Notes: generated from the letters alone by a model not told the origin. Counted from the stretch's first letter, positions 29,892 through 40,349 are shown. The stretch is 64,000 bases of DNA from Pseudoalteromonas flavipulchra NCIMB 2033 = ATCC BAA-314 (GCA_000814665.1 JWIH01000021.1:1-64000); one strand, 5' to 3'. Translations and numbers: made by a program.

Positions 29892-32750
29892 ATGTCTAAG
29901 TTCAAACCGAGTATGCTAACGCTTGCGCTGATTGCTGCGGGTGTGAGCCATGCTGCTCCTGTTGAAGATAACACTGCTAATAATGAAGGAAATAACGTTG
30001 AGGTGATCGAAGTTCGAGGTATCTCGCGCAGTATCATCGCCTCAATCGATAAAAAAAGATTTAGCGACACCATTGCAGAAGTAGTTGATGCTGGAGACTT
30101 AGCTTCCTTACCTGACGTGTCAATCGCTGACTCGCTAAGCCGTCTACCTGGGATCACCGCGGTAAGAGCAAGTGGGCAATCTTCGCAACTTAATATTCGC
30201 GGGATGAACGGCGACTTTATTCAAACCACATTAAACGGACGTGAGCAGGCGAGTACCAGTGGATATACCGCAGGTAGTCGCTGGATTTCATTCGACCAAT
30301 ATCCGTCAGAATTAATTAATCAAGCCGCAGTGTATAAATCACCAAAAGCATCGCTGATTGAAGGTGGTGTTGCGGCTACGGTTGAACTTAAAACGGCAAA
30401 CCCTCTCGATGCTGAAAAAGAACATAATTTTAATTCTTCGGTAAGATATTCCTACAATGATGCAGCGTCAGATGTAGGCGCGGATTCAACAGGCGAACGT
30501 ATTAGTTTTTCATACCGAGGTAAATTCCTAAATGAGACACTTGGTTTTGCGATTGGTGGGGCGTATCTAAACCAACCAAATAACGCAATTGATATCTCAG
30601 CGCATGCTCCTACACGCTCTCAGGATTTTGATGGCGATGGTACTGAAGAGCGCTCAGTCAATGGCTTTCAATATCGCTCAGCCAAAGGCAGCGATGAAAG
30701 ACTTGGCCTGTTAAGCACCTTGGTGTATCAGCCAACAGACGCATTCAAAGTACAATTTGATTATTTCCATTCTAAGTTTGAATCGGAAGATAAAAAGAGC
30801 GGCTTAAATATTGAAGGGTTTTCAAAAGATATTAACTCGTTGTATACGGTTGACAATGCAGTTGTTAAAGATGGTTTTCTAGTCGCTGGGGATGTAACTA
30901 TTACGGATCCCAATGGCCCATGGGTTGAGATGCGCTCTGAAGACCAATCAACGGACTCAACCACCGACAGCTTTGGTTTAAACTTGCAATACACGACAGA
31001 TTCGTGGGAATTAAAGTTCGACTGGGCTCATAGTGAAGGGGAAAAAACTCGTAGAGACATGATTGCTTCAATGCATGCATACGAATACGGTACGTCTACA
31101 CTGGAAGATGGAACATTAGTTAACACTTGGCAAGAATTAAGAAATCAAACGTTTTCTTTTGAACAAAGAGAGAAAGACTCACCACTGTTAACTCTTGGCA
31201 ACGGGTATACCGACCTATCTAATATGCGACTGGGTGATTGGGAACAATTCCCTCACAAGTACACAGACGAGTTAGATAGCGTTAAGGTTGATTTTAAGTA
31301 TTTTATTGAGAACAGCTTTATTTCTTCGATAGAAGTTGGTGCGCGTTGGTCTGACCGTGAATTTACGGATCAACGCTCGACATTTAGATGGGGCGCACGT
31401 GAAGGTCAAAATGGTTACCAGTTACCGGATGGCACCATCGTCACGAACAAAGGCTGCGAATTTAATGATCAGAACCACCCGTGTATTCCTCACGATTTGA
31501 CGGGATATGTTTCGGTTAGAGATACTCGAGGTTTCCAATATTTGGAACTAGATCTTGAAGGTATCGCTAACGAAGTATTTGGTCCGGGTAATTATGAGGC
31601 GCAACAAACTTGGGGCCACAATTGGACACTTATTGAAAGTGGAGCTGTTCGAGAAGAAGTATTAGCCGGTTATATTATGGCAAATATAGATACCGAAATT
31701 GCCGACATACCAGTGACGGGTAATTTTGGCGTTCGAGTAGTAAGAACTGATACGAAATCAATAGGCATTCAACAGATCCAAGGCGATGAAGTTGGTGACT
31801 CAATCATCGATGACAATGGCGTTGAAAGAACCGATTATCGTCATGTTAATTATGGTCCTGAGTATACAGACACATTGCCTTCACTAAACCTCAATTTCAG
31901 AGTGAGTGACACGGACCAAATTAGGTTTGCAGCTGCGGAAGTTATTGGCCGTCCACCTGTCTACCAGCTTAGAGGTGGTGCAGGGTCTTGGGCTGACACC
32001 GCAAATGATGGTACTAGTCCTCGTTATAATGTGTGGTCAAAAGGTAATCCAAATTTAGACCCGTTTAGAGCGACTCAAATTGATTTATCTTATGAGCGTT
32101 ACTTTGAAGATGGTGGTGCTTTTGTTGCCGCGATATTCTGGAAAGATATTGAATCTTTGATTGAAAGTATTACTTATCAAGAAGGTGAAGTTGACTGGGC
32201 TGATATTGGCCTAGAGGTACCAGATGGGTTCGTTGCAGGTCAATACCAAACGACTCAGAACAATGATCAAGGTGGATACATAAGAGGTATTGAGCTTGCT
32301 TATACCACGATGTTTGATAATTTACCGGGCGTCTTTTCGGGTTTAGGTTTTAACGCTAACTATTCATATACTGAGAGCGAAACAACGGTAGATGGCGGTG
32401 GTAACTTCCCTGATCAGCAATTGCCACTCCCGGGTCTATCAAAAAATGTTTGGAGTGCGACGGTATTTTGGAACATAGACTCGTTCACAACACACCTGAA
32501 TATCCGTTACCGTGATGAGTATGTGTATGAAGGGGCTTCACCTGGTGGCTCTTCTCTAGCTTGGGCTGATGAATATACTGTGGTTGATTGGCAAGCATCG
32601 TACAACTTTGAGAATGGTTTGGAAGCCGTCTTACAGGTTAATAACCTAACTGATGAGCCAAATACCACTAACTATGGTACTGCACTTGCCACTGGTGAGT
32701 ACAAAGAGTTTGGTCGCCAGTATTATTTAGGGTTTAACTATAGCTTCTAA
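29892..32750 (+). CDS. TonB-dependent receptor, probable maltodextrin uptake
   Basis: 952 residues. Signal peptide (cleavage near SHA, residue ~21), then VEVIEVRGISRSI as the probable TonB box region. The plug domain (~45-165, with SLPDVSIADSLSRLPGIT, LNIRGM and IEGGVAATVELKT) and a long beta barrel end with YYLGFNYSF and its terminal phenylalanine. The plug sequence fits the large carbohydrate-type receptors described in Xanthomonas, Caulobacter and Alteromonadales. Substrate is inferred from the neighbours: alpha-glucosidase, amylase, glucoamylase and a maltose-type transporter. It is a single transcript ending at a terminator. Confidence 0.88.
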   Translation: MSKFKPSMLTLALIAAGVSHAAPVEDNTANNEGNNVEVIEVRGISRSIIASIDKKRFSDTIAEVVDAGDLASLPDVSIADSLSRLPGITAVRASGQSSQLNIRGMNGDFIQTTLNGREQASTSGYTAGSRWISFDQYPSELINQAAVYKSPKASLIEGGVAATVELKTANPLDAEKEHNFNSSVRYSYNDAASDVGADSTGERISFSYRGKFLNETLGFAIGGAYLNQPNNAIDISAHAPTRSQDFDGDGTEERSVNGFQYRSAKGSDERLGLLSTLVYQPTDAFKVQFDYFHSKFESEDKKSGLNIEGFSKDINSLYTVDNAVVKDGFLVAGDVTITDPNGPWVEMRSEDQSTDSTTDSFGLNLQYTTDSWELKFDWAHSEGEKTRRDMIASMHAYEYGTSTLEDGTLVNTWQELRNQTFSFEQREKDSPLLTLGNGYTDLSNMRLGDWEQFPHKYTDELDSVKVDFKYFIENSFISSIEVGARWSDREFTDQRSTFRWGAREGQNGYQLPDGTIVTNKGCEFNDQNHPCIPHDLTGYVSVRDTRGFQYLELDLEGIANEVFGPGNYEAQQTWGHNWTLIESGAVREEVLAGYIMANIDTEIADIPVTGNFGVRVVRTDTKSIGIQQIQGDEVGDSIIDDNGVERTDYRHVNYGPEYTDTLPSLNLNFRVSDTDQIRFAAAEVIGRPPVYQLRGGAGSWADTANDGTSPRYNVWSKGNPNLDPFRATQIDLSYERYFEDGGAFVAAIFWKDIESLIESITYQEGEVDWADIGLEVPDGFVAGQYQTTQNNDQGGYIRGIELAYTTMFDNLPGVFSGLGFNANYSYTESETTVDGGGNFPDQQLPLPGLSKNVWSATVFWNIDSFTTHLNIRYRDEYVYEGASPGGSSLAWADEYTVVDWQASYNFENGLEAVLQVNNLTDEPNTTNYGTALATGEYKEFGRQYYLGFNYSF

Positions 32751-32769
32751 TTAGTTGCAAGCATCCATG

Positions 32770-32804
32770 GCCACCAAAGTAACACCTGCTTTGGTGGCTT
32801 TTTT
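32770..32804 (+). terminator. Terminator after the TonB receptor
   Basis: GCCACCAAAG (32770-32779)/CTTTGGTGGC (32789-32798), nine-base loop, followed by TTTTTT. It separates the receptor from the halogenase-like gene. Confidence 0.9.
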
Positions 32805-32908
32805 ATAATCGCTCAAAGCGCAATGAGTGGTTATCATCAATTATCTAAATTGATATGTTTGTTTCACTTTCAATACGTGGTTTTTAATAGGTTTAAGGTG
32901 CGAAGGCG

Positions 32909-34420
32909 ATGAAAAATCAGAAAATAGTGATTTTAGGTGGTGGAACTGCAGGTTGGATGGCCGCGAATATGATGGCAAAAAGCTGGGCAGATAAAGCGAT
33001 AGAAATCACTGTGGTTGAATCTTCTAGCATCGGGACTATTGGTGTTGGTGAAGGGTCTACTCCGCAGTTCAAAGGATTTATGGACTATTTAGGTATCTCG
33101 GAAGCCGAGTGGATGCCGGCTTGTAATGCGACCTATAAAAATGGCATTCGGTTTATAGATTGGTCGACAAAACCTGGGTTTTCTAGCTATTTTCACCCAT
33201 TTCCTGCACAACCAGATGACTACAGTGCACCGGCTTTTTTTCATAACAGCTTTGTTCGGCGTAAGGCGATTGACGTAGAAGGCCACCCAGACCACTTTTT
33301 TTTAGCGACTCACTTGGCTGATTTAAATAAATCCCCAATTGCTGCAGAAAGCTTCCCATTCGAAATTAATTATGGTTATCACTTTGACTCAGCATTGCTT
33401 GGCCAGTTGTTGGCTCGCAAAGCGGCTGAGTTTAATGTAAAACACATTGATGCCACAATTACCGACGTTCGGAAACACCTTGATGGTGATATTGCGGCAC
33501 TGATAACGTCTGATGGTACAGAAATCGCTGGTGATATTTTTATTGACTGCTCGGGCTTCAAAAGTTTACTGCTACAACATACTTTAGGTGTGGGTTTTGA
33601 GTCATTCGAGTCCAATTTATTTAACGACGCTGCGGTCGTTATACCTACCAAGCAACTTGACACTATTCGCTCCGAAACACAATCTGTTGCGCGTCAATTT
33701 GGGTGGTCTTGGCACATTCCACTAACGAACCGTATCGGCAATGGTTATGTTTATAGTCAGCGTTACTGCGATGCGGATCAAGCCGAAACCGAGCTAAGGG
33801 CGGCTTTGGGTTTGTTGGACTCAGAAGTAGAAGCTCGGCATATAAAAATGAAAGTCGGGCAAGTTAAAGCGCATTGGAGTAAAAACTGCATAGCGATTGG
33901 TTTATCTCAGGGCTTTATAGAGCCATTAGAAGCAACTGCTTTGCATATAGTCCAAGAAACCGTTCAAAGTTTCATTGAATGCTATCAAGATGCGGATTTT
34001 ACCGATGGTAACAGAGATAAACACAACCGCGCTTTGAGCGAACGGTATCAGGCTATTCGAGACTATATCGTCGCTCATTATCGTGTGAATAGTCGTACTG
34101 ACACCAACTACTGGCTTGATAATGCCAACAATAACCACTTATCGCGGTCACTCTATCAAATTTTACAGACTTGGGTTTCTGGTAACAACTTATCGGATGA
34201 ATTAGTTCGCCAAAACGTTGACCAATATTACCCTTCAGTCAGCTGGCATTGTTTATTGGCAGGTTATGGTATCTACCCAGAACAAGCTCAGCTTAAGTCA
34301 GGCAATGCCCTAGCAAACCAACATAACATCGAAAAAGTGAATGACTTCATCAGACGATGTGGATTGAATTTTAAAGATCACCGAATGGAGCTAGAAAGCT
34401 TTGCGGCAAATGTTCACTAG
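32909..34420 (+). CDS. Flavin-dependent tryptophan halogenase family protein
   Basis: 503 residues. The N-terminal FAD motif ILGGGTAGWMAA (8-19) is followed by VGVGEGSTPQ, the active-site lysine Lys77 in ATYKNGIRF, the halogenase-type WxWxIP motif (FGWSWHIPL) and GFIEPLEAT (~335-343). These are the landmarks of PrnA-type FADH2-dependent tryptophan halogenases. The catalytic residues appear intact, but the substrate is unknown. Relatives are known beside TonB-dependent receptors in carbohydrate loci of marine bacteria, where their role is unresolved. It may sit on its own promoter (TCAATACGTGG at ~32869). Confidence 0.85.
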   Translation: MKNQKIVILGGGTAGWMAANMMAKSWADKAIEITVVESSSIGTIGVGEGSTPQFKGFMDYLGISEAEWMPACNATYKNGIRFIDWSTKPGFSSYFHPFPAQPDDYSAPAFFHNSFVRRKAIDVEGHPDHFFLATHLADLNKSPIAAESFPFEINYGYHFDSALLGQLLARKAAEFNVKHIDATITDVRKHLDGDIAALITSDGTEIAGDIFIDCSGFKSLLLQHTLGVGFESFESNLFNDAAVVIPTKQLDTIRSETQSVARQFGWSWHIPLTNRIGNGYVYSQRYCDADQAETELRAALGLLDSEVEARHIKMKVGQVKAHWSKNCIAIGLSQGFIEPLEATALHIVQETVQSFIECYQDADFTDGNRDKHNRALSERYQAIRDYIVAHYRVNSRTDTNYWLDNANNNHLSRSLYQILQTWVSGNNLSDELVRQNVDQYYPSVSWHCLLAGYGIYPEQAQLKSGNALANQHNIEKVNDFIRRCGLNFKDHRMELESFAANVH

Positions 34421-34467
34421 TAACTTGGTATTAATCGTTATAAATAAAATCTAATCAAGGGTCTTTC

Positions 34468-34481
34468 TGAATACATATGTA
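34468..34481. promoter_or_regulatory. Candidate MalR operator before the amylase operon
   Basis: TGAATACATATGTA matches 12 of 14 bases of TGAATACGTATGCA at 29746. It lies 61 bp upstream of the amylase start, a suitable place for control of the three-gene operon that follows. Confidence 0.5.
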
Positions 34482-34542
34482 ATGGGTTCAGTACGTTCGT
34501 TTACGCAAGTAGACTCTTTTAAAACAGCATTATGACAACACT

Positions 34543-36417
34543 ATGAAAAATAAATCTCTACTATTGGCTGTGTCAGCGCTTTTGGGTGGTGCAGTAAGTT
34601 TAAGCGGCTGTGGCCCCAAGCTAGTTGATAAAAAAACCGAACAAATGACATTGCAATCGGAAGTGGCACCAGTGAGCAAACCCGTTGTTTATCAAGTCTT
34701 CACAAGGCTCTTTGGCAACACCAAAGCGGTGAACAAACCTTGGGGAACGCTAGAGGAAAACGGCGTAGGCAAGTTTTCTGATTTTACTCCTACGGCATTA
34801 CAACAAATTAAGGCGATGGGTGTGACCCATGTTTGGTATACCGGTGTACTTCATCACGCTGTAGTGACGGATTATAGTAAGTATGGGATCAGCCAAGATG
34901 ATCCTGATGTTGTAAAAGGCAGAGCGGGTTCACCCTATGCAATAAAAGATTACTACAACGTTAACCCTGATCTTGCTAACGATCCTTCTGCGCGACTGGC
35001 TGAATTTGAAGCCTTAATCAAGCGCACACATGACGCTGGCTTAAAAGTGATCATCGATATTGTGCCAAACCATGTCGCTCGTAACTATGAGTCACTCGGT
35101 GCGCCTAAAGGAACTGTCGATTTTGGCGCGAATGACGACACGCAAGTTGCATATGCTCGGGACAATAACTTTTATTACGTGGTTGGTGAGGAATTTACAG
35201 TACCAACGAGTGAAGGCTATCAGGTGTTAGGTGGTGGTTCTCATTCATTGGCGGATGGCAAATTTGCAGAAAATCCAGCAAAGTGGACCGGTAACGGTGC
35301 TCGTGCGGCAAAGCCTGATATTAATGATTGGTATGAAACCGTCAAAGTGAATTACGGCGTGAAGCCTGACGGTAGCTACGATTTCGACCGCTTGCCTGAC
35401 GATTATGCTCAGCAGGATTACCGTGCACATTTTGAATTTTGGCAACACAAGCAATTGCCAGATAGTTGGTACAAATTTCAAGCCATTACGCACTTTTGGT
35501 TAGAAAAGGGCGTAGACGGTTTCCGTTACGATATGGCGGAAATGGTGCCAGTAGAGTTTTGGAGCTTCCTAAACTCGTCGATTAAAACAAAAAATCCTGA
35601 AGCTTTCTTGCTTGCTGAAGTCTATAACCCCACTTTATATCGCCCGTATATCAAGCAAGGGAAGATGGATTACCTTTACGACAAAGTGGGTTTCTACGAC
35701 ACCTTGAAGGCGTTAATGCAGGGCAAAGGTAGTGCCCAAGCGGTGTTGGATATGCATCAATCGGTAGCCGATATTGCCCCCCATATGTTGCACTTTTTAG
35801 AAAACCATGATGAGCAGCGTATCGCAAGCCCTGAATTTGTAGGCGATCCGCTAAAAGGTAAACCCGCTATGGTGGTTAGTCACCTGATAAGCACAGCGCC
35901 ATCGATGATCTATTTTGGGCAAACATTAGGGGAAGACGGCTCTGAGCAGGCGGGGTTCGGCAGTCCAAGCAGAACCAGTATCTTTGACTATATTGGTGTA
36001 CCCGAACATCAAAAATGGATGAATAACGGGAAATTTGATGGCGCGCTACTTTCAAATGAGCAAAAGGCACTTCGTAATTACTACGTCAAATTACTCAATC
36101 TTGCAAAGCAGCCGGCGATTGCGGCTGGTGAATACCAGCAAGTCGCTCTGAGCGCTGAGATGCCAAGCAATGCTGAAACAGTCATGGCATTTGGCCGTAA
36201 ATTAGGTCAACAAAAGCTGTTGGTCGTGAGCAACTTTAATGCAGAACAAGAACAAATAGTCACCATCAATCTGCCTAAAGGGTGGCATGGTGTTTATAAC
36301 GATGTTTTAGAGTCACACCCGACTTTACAATTACAACCAACGACTGATGGCGAGCACGCCAACGCAACGATTACGCTAGCACCGCTTGCCAGCGTGGTTT
36401 ATCAATTAGAGAAGTAA
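34543..36417 (+). CDS. GH13 alpha-amylase, lipoprotein
   Basis: 624 residues. Lipobox LSGC with the modified Cys at 23, so a membrane-anchored, probably outer-membrane or surface enzyme. Catalytic residues of the GH13 barrel are Asp330 (GFRYDMAEM), Glu359 (LLAEVYN) and Asp423 (ENHDEQR). The C-terminal ~90 residues form an all-beta domain. It likely cleaves alpha-1,4-glucan to maltodextrins close to the TonB receptor. It is the first gene of an operon with the MFS transporter (3-base gap) and glucoamylase. Confidence 0.9.
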   Translation: MKNKSLLLAVSALLGGAVSLSGCGPKLVDKKTEQMTLQSEVAPVSKPVVYQVFTRLFGNTKAVNKPWGTLEENGVGKFSDFTPTALQQIKAMGVTHVWYTGVLHHAVVTDYSKYGISQDDPDVVKGRAGSPYAIKDYYNVNPDLANDPSARLAEFEALIKRTHDAGLKVIIDIVPNHVARNYESLGAPKGTVDFGANDDTQVAYARDNNFYYVVGEEFTVPTSEGYQVLGGGSHSLADGKFAENPAKWTGNGARAAKPDINDWYETVKVNYGVKPDGSYDFDRLPDDYAQQDYRAHFEFWQHKQLPDSWYKFQAITHFWLEKGVDGFRYDMAEMVPVEFWSFLNSSIKTKNPEAFLLAEVYNPTLYRPYIKQGKMDYLYDKVGFYDTLKALMQGKGSAQAVLDMHQSVADIAPHMLHFLENHDEQRIASPEFVGDPLKGKPAMVVSHLISTAPSMIYFGQTLGEDGSEQAGFGSPSRTSIFDYIGVPEHQKWMNNGKFDGALLSNEQKALRNYYVKLLNLAKQPAIAAGEYQQVALSAEMPSNAETVMAFGRKLGQQKLLVVSNFNAEQEQIVTINLPKGWHGVYNDVLESHPTLQLQPTTDGEHANATITLAPLASVVYQLEK

Positions 36418-36420
36418 CCT

Positions 36421-37920
36421 ATGCAACAAGAACAACAAAAACCACAACTCAGTTTTTGGCAGATATGGAATATGTGCTTTGGGTTTCTTGGGATCCAATT
36501 TGGTTTTGCACTGCAAAACGGCAACGTGAGTCGTATTTTTCAAACCCTCGGTGCTAAGGTCGATGATATCCCTATTTTGTGGGTTGCAGCGCCCTTAACG
36601 GGTTTAATCGTGCAGCCAATTATCGGCTACTGGAGTGATAGAACATGGGGAAGACTTGGCCGTAGAAGACCATTTTTCTTGTGGGGGGCTATTCTCACCA
36701 CGCTATCGCTTTTCATCATGCCCAATTCTCCAACACTATGGATTGCGGCGGGTATGCTGTGGATCATGGATGCGTCTATTAACGTCACGATGGAGCCGTT
36801 TAGAGCATTAGTAGGTGATAATCTGAATGAAAAGCAACGTGCTACAGGTTATGCGATGCAGAGCTTTTTCATTGGTGTTGGTGCCGTGGTCGCGTCTGCG
36901 CTGCCTTGGATGATGACCAATTGGTTTGAGGTGAGTAACACAGCTCCTGCAGGACAAATCCCTGACTCGGTAAAATACGCATTTTACTGGGGGGGAGCTA
37001 TTTTGTTCATCTCCGTATTGTGGACGATTCTAAAAACGAAAGAATATAGCCCTGAGCAACTCGCTGCTTTTGAACAAGCGCAAACGAATACGCAAAGCGC
37101 AACACTGTCAGACCTACCTGTGAACTTTTTAAAAGGCAGTGCGGTGAGTGGTTTCATTGGCGTTATTGTGTTGCTTGCCGTTGCACTTTTTGGCCTTGAA
37201 AAAGAGCTTTATTTGCTTAGTGGGCTGCTTATCGCTTTTGCAATTGTATTTGTCATTGCGCATGTGATGCAGCAAAAACAGCGTATAAGTAATGGTTTTT
37301 ATCATGTTATTTTTGACCTATTTACGATGCCAAAGACCATGCAGCAGCTTGCTGTGGTACAGTTTTTTAGCTGGTTTTCGCTATTTGCCATGTGGATCTA
37401 TACCACCTCAGCGGTGACGAGCCATCACTATGGTACGTCAGATGTAACGAGCAAGCTTTATAACGACGGTGCTGATTGGGTCGGGGTGTTATTTGCAGCC
37501 TACAATGGCTTTGCTGCTATTGCTGCGATGGTGATCCCATTCATGGTTAAGCGCATCGGCCTCAAAGGGGCACATGCAGCTAACTTGTTTTTTGGTGCAG
37601 TGTCTTTAATTAGCTTCAAATTTATTGGTGATCCCACATTACTTTGGTTGCCAATGGTGGGCATTGGTTTTGCTTGGGCATCTATTTTGTCATTACCTTA
37701 CGCGATGTTAAGTAACGCTTTGCCAAGCAACAAAATGGGTGTATTTATGGGGATCTTTAACTTTTTTATCGTGATCCCACAATTACTCGCCGCCAGTATT
37801 CTAGGTCTAATTCTGCGTCATGGTTTTGATAACCAACCGATATTCGCACTCGTCATCGGAGGCGTGTCATTTTTACTCGCTGCATTAGCTGTTTCAAGAG
37901 TCACGATAAAGGCTCAATAA
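36421..37920 (+). CDS. MFS maltose/maltodextrin transporter (GPH-SLC45 type)
   Basis: 499 residues with about 12 membrane segments. The loop between helices 2 and 3, YWSDRTWGRLGRRRPFFLWG, is the signature of sugar:cation symporters of the SLC45/GPH group. A similar protein in other Alteromonadales is known as a maltose permease (MalT); that name is by homology. It starts 3 bases after the amylase stop and precedes the glucoamylase by 10 bases. It would carry the products into the cytoplasm for alpha-glucosidase. Confidence 0.82.
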   Translation: MQQEQQKPQLSFWQIWNMCFGFLGIQFGFALQNGNVSRIFQTLGAKVDDIPILWVAAPLTGLIVQPIIGYWSDRTWGRLGRRRPFFLWGAILTTLSLFIMPNSPTLWIAAGMLWIMDASINVTMEPFRALVGDNLNEKQRATGYAMQSFFIGVGAVVASALPWMMTNWFEVSNTAPAGQIPDSVKYAFYWGGAILFISVLWTILKTKEYSPEQLAAFEQAQTNTQSATLSDLPVNFLKGSAVSGFIGVIVLLAVALFGLEKELYLLSGLLIAFAIVFVIAHVMQQKQRISNGFYHVIFDLFTMPKTMQQLAVVQFFSWFSLFAMWIYTTSAVTSHHYGTSDVTSKLYNDGADWVGVLFAAYNGFAAIAAMVIPFMVKRIGLKGAHAANLFFGAVSLISFKFIGDPTLLWLPMVGIGFAWASILSLPYAMLSNALPSNKMGVFMGIFNFFIVIPQLLAASILGLILRHGFDNQPIFALVIGGVSFLLAALAVSRVTIKAQ

Positions 37921-37930
37921 GGAGAACGAG

Positions 37931-40327
37931 ATGATTAAACTATCAACAATCGCACTTGCCTTGGTAAGTGCTGGCCTCATGGGTTGCGGATCACAGCAAT
38001 CTGGCAATGAAACCCTGACGGCACCAGGTGCACCTGGCGTTAAACCTTATTGGTCATACTCTGGAAAAACGGGGATTGGTACGTCGTACGAAGCGTACGA
38101 AGACGGCAAGTACAGCGATTCTACGGCTACTAAAGCAGTTTCAAAGGTATGGTTTTCTGTTGCAAAAGGGATGATCACAGAGACCATGTTTGGACTTATT
38201 CACCAAGCGCAGATCAAAGACATGCAATTTATCATCGTGGGTGACGGCTTTGCAGTGAAAGAATCTGATACTGACGCTCTAGATGTCACGATTGACTACC
38301 TTTATAAAGATGCCAGTGGGCGCCCGTTATCGCTGGCTTACAAAATTTTAAGCAAGGATAAGCAAGGCCGTTTTACTCTTGAAAAGCATATTTTTACCGA
38401 CCCTGATGGACAAACCTTGTTTGTTCGAGCAAAAGTAGATACTGAATTCAAAAATGTACAGGCTTTTGTGAACGTTAATCCATACGTGAATAACAATGGC
38501 TTAAACGATTTTGCAAAAGTGACAGAGCAAGGTTTGTTAGCATGGGAAGGTAAGAACTATCTCTCATTGCAGAGCAAAACCGGCTTTGTTGAAGCATCTG
38601 TCGGTTTTACTGGCACCAGCGATAATTTAGCGGCACTTGAGACTACAGGACATATAGCTCTGGCTTATGCATCTACAGGCAAAGAGAGTGGCAACGTTAA
38701 CTGGTTGGCAAACTTAGGACAAGTAAAGGGCAGCAGCACCTTTGACCTTACCTTGAGTTTTGGTCATTCTCAGCAGCAGAGCTTTGCTGAGGGGGCAGCC
38801 ACATTAGCCAAAGGTTATGACAAGGTACTGGCTGATTATAATGGCCAAGGCGAAGCGACGGGCTGGCAAGATTATCTCGACAGTTTAGTGCCGCTAAAGT
38901 CCATGACGGCAAATACCGCAGACAACGGCAAGTTACTTTACACCAGTGCGCTTGTGCTTAAGGCGCAAGAAGATAAAACCCATGCCGGCGCGCTGATAGC
39001 ATCGTTGTCAAATCCGTGGGGTGACACAGTGCCAGCAGAGCAAGGCCATACCGGTTATAAAGCAGTATGGGTGCGTGATTTTTATCAAGTAGCGATGGCA
39101 TTTTTGGCGATGGGAGATACACAAACAGCGCTCACTGCTTTTGAGTACCTAGAAAAAGTGCAAGTTACGGATAAAACACCGGGTAACCATGGTGATACCG
39201 GCTGGTTCTTACAAAAAACGCATGTAGATGGCGAGCTTGAGTGGGTTGGTGTACAACTTGACCAAACGGCAATGCCGATTATGCTGGCATGGAAACTGTG
39301 GCAAGCGGGTGTGCTAAGCGATGATAGACTGGTTTATTGGTACAATAAGATGTTAAAGCCCGCAGCTAACTTCTTAGTTGAAGGTGGACTGGCTAAAATA
39401 TTGTGGAATGACACGCATATCACACCGCCTGCGACGCAACAAGAGCGTTGGGAAGAGCAAAATGGCTATTCACCATCGACTACCGCGGCAATCATTGCAG
39501 GTCTTGTAACGGCGAGCGACATTGCTAAATTGGCCGGTGATAAAGCGGGACAAGAGAAATTCCTTGCGACGGCGCATCAGTATAATCGTGATGTTGAGTC
39601 ATTCATGTTCACAACCAAAGGTAATCTGCAAAGCAAACACAGTGACGGTCAATATTTCTTCCGTATTGGACAAGACGAAAACCCTAATTCCAGTACGACC
39701 TTAAATGCCAATAATGGCCGCAGCGGAATGGATAAGAAGCAGATCATCGATGGTGGCTTTTTAGAACTTGTGCGTTACGGGGTTAGAGGGGCTGATGCCC
39801 CGAGCATTGTGGCTACCATGCCTGAATATGATGATGAGTCGATAGCTGAAAACTTAAGAGTAAAATATAGCTTTAAATTTGATGGCGATGTTAATAGTTA
39901 TCCGGGGTATCGCCGTTACGGTAACGACGGTTATGGTGAAGACGAGAAGCGCGGTATTAATTATGCCGAAAATGGTCAGAATACCGATGGCCAACGCGGT
40001 CGAGTGTGGCCTTTCTTTACCGGAGAGCGTGGTCACTATGATCTTGCGCTGGCGCTGCTCGATGGTGAGTTGAGTGCGGATGAGCAGAGCAAAATACAAA
40101 ATACTTATGTGAAGGGGATGGAGCACTTTGCTAATGAAGGCATGATGTTACCTGAGCAAGTATGGGATGGTGTGGGTAAAAATACCTTTGGCTATCAACT
40201 TGGCGAAGGAACCAACTCGGCGACGCCTTTGGCTTGGACACATGCTGAATACGTAAAGTTAGTGCGCTCTCTTAATGAAAAACAAGTGTGGGATCACTAC
40301 CCAATCGTAGAAAGTAAACTGAAATAA
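37931..40327 (+). CDS. GH15 glucan 1,4-alpha-glucosidase (glucoamylase), lipoprotein
   Basis: 798 residues. Lipobox LMGC with Cys19. An N-terminal beta-sandwich (~30-290) precedes an (alpha/alpha)6 GH15 domain (~295-790). The proposed catalytic acid is a Glu in QERWEEQNGY and the base a Glu in TPLAWTHAEYV, the usual GH15 landmarks. It releases beta-D-glucose from chain ends of maltodextrin in the periplasm or at the membrane. It is the last gene of the amylase operon, with GGAGAACG upstream of the ATG and a terminator downstream. Confidence 0.9.
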   Translation: MIKLSTIALALVSAGLMGCGSQQSGNETLTAPGAPGVKPYWSYSGKTGIGTSYEAYEDGKYSDSTATKAVSKVWFSVAKGMITETMFGLIHQAQIKDMQFIIVGDGFAVKESDTDALDVTIDYLYKDASGRPLSLAYKILSKDKQGRFTLEKHIFTDPDGQTLFVRAKVDTEFKNVQAFVNVNPYVNNNGLNDFAKVTEQGLLAWEGKNYLSLQSKTGFVEASVGFTGTSDNLAALETTGHIALAYASTGKESGNVNWLANLGQVKGSSTFDLTLSFGHSQQQSFAEGAATLAKGYDKVLADYNGQGEATGWQDYLDSLVPLKSMTANTADNGKLLYTSALVLKAQEDKTHAGALIASLSNPWGDTVPAEQGHTGYKAVWVRDFYQVAMAFLAMGDTQTALTAFEYLEKVQVTDKTPGNHGDTGWFLQKTHVDGELEWVGVQLDQTAMPIMLAWKLWQAGVLSDDRLVYWYNKMLKPAANFLVEGGLAKILWNDTHITPPATQQERWEEQNGYSPSTTAAIIAGLVTASDIAKLAGDKAGQEKFLATAHQYNRDVESFMFTTKGNLQSKHSDGQYFFRIGQDENPNSSTTLNANNGRSGMDKKQIIDGGFLELVRYGVRGADAPSIVATMPEYDDESIAENLRVKYSFKFDGDVNSYPGYRRYGNDGYGEDEKRGINYAENGQNTDGQRGRVWPFFTGERGHYDLALALLDGELSADEQSKIQNTYVKGMEHFANEGMMLPEQVWDGVGKNTFGYQLGEGTNSATPLAWTHAEYVKLVRSLNEKQVWDHYPIVESKLK

Positions 40328-40349
40328 CAAACAGTAAGTAAACACATAA

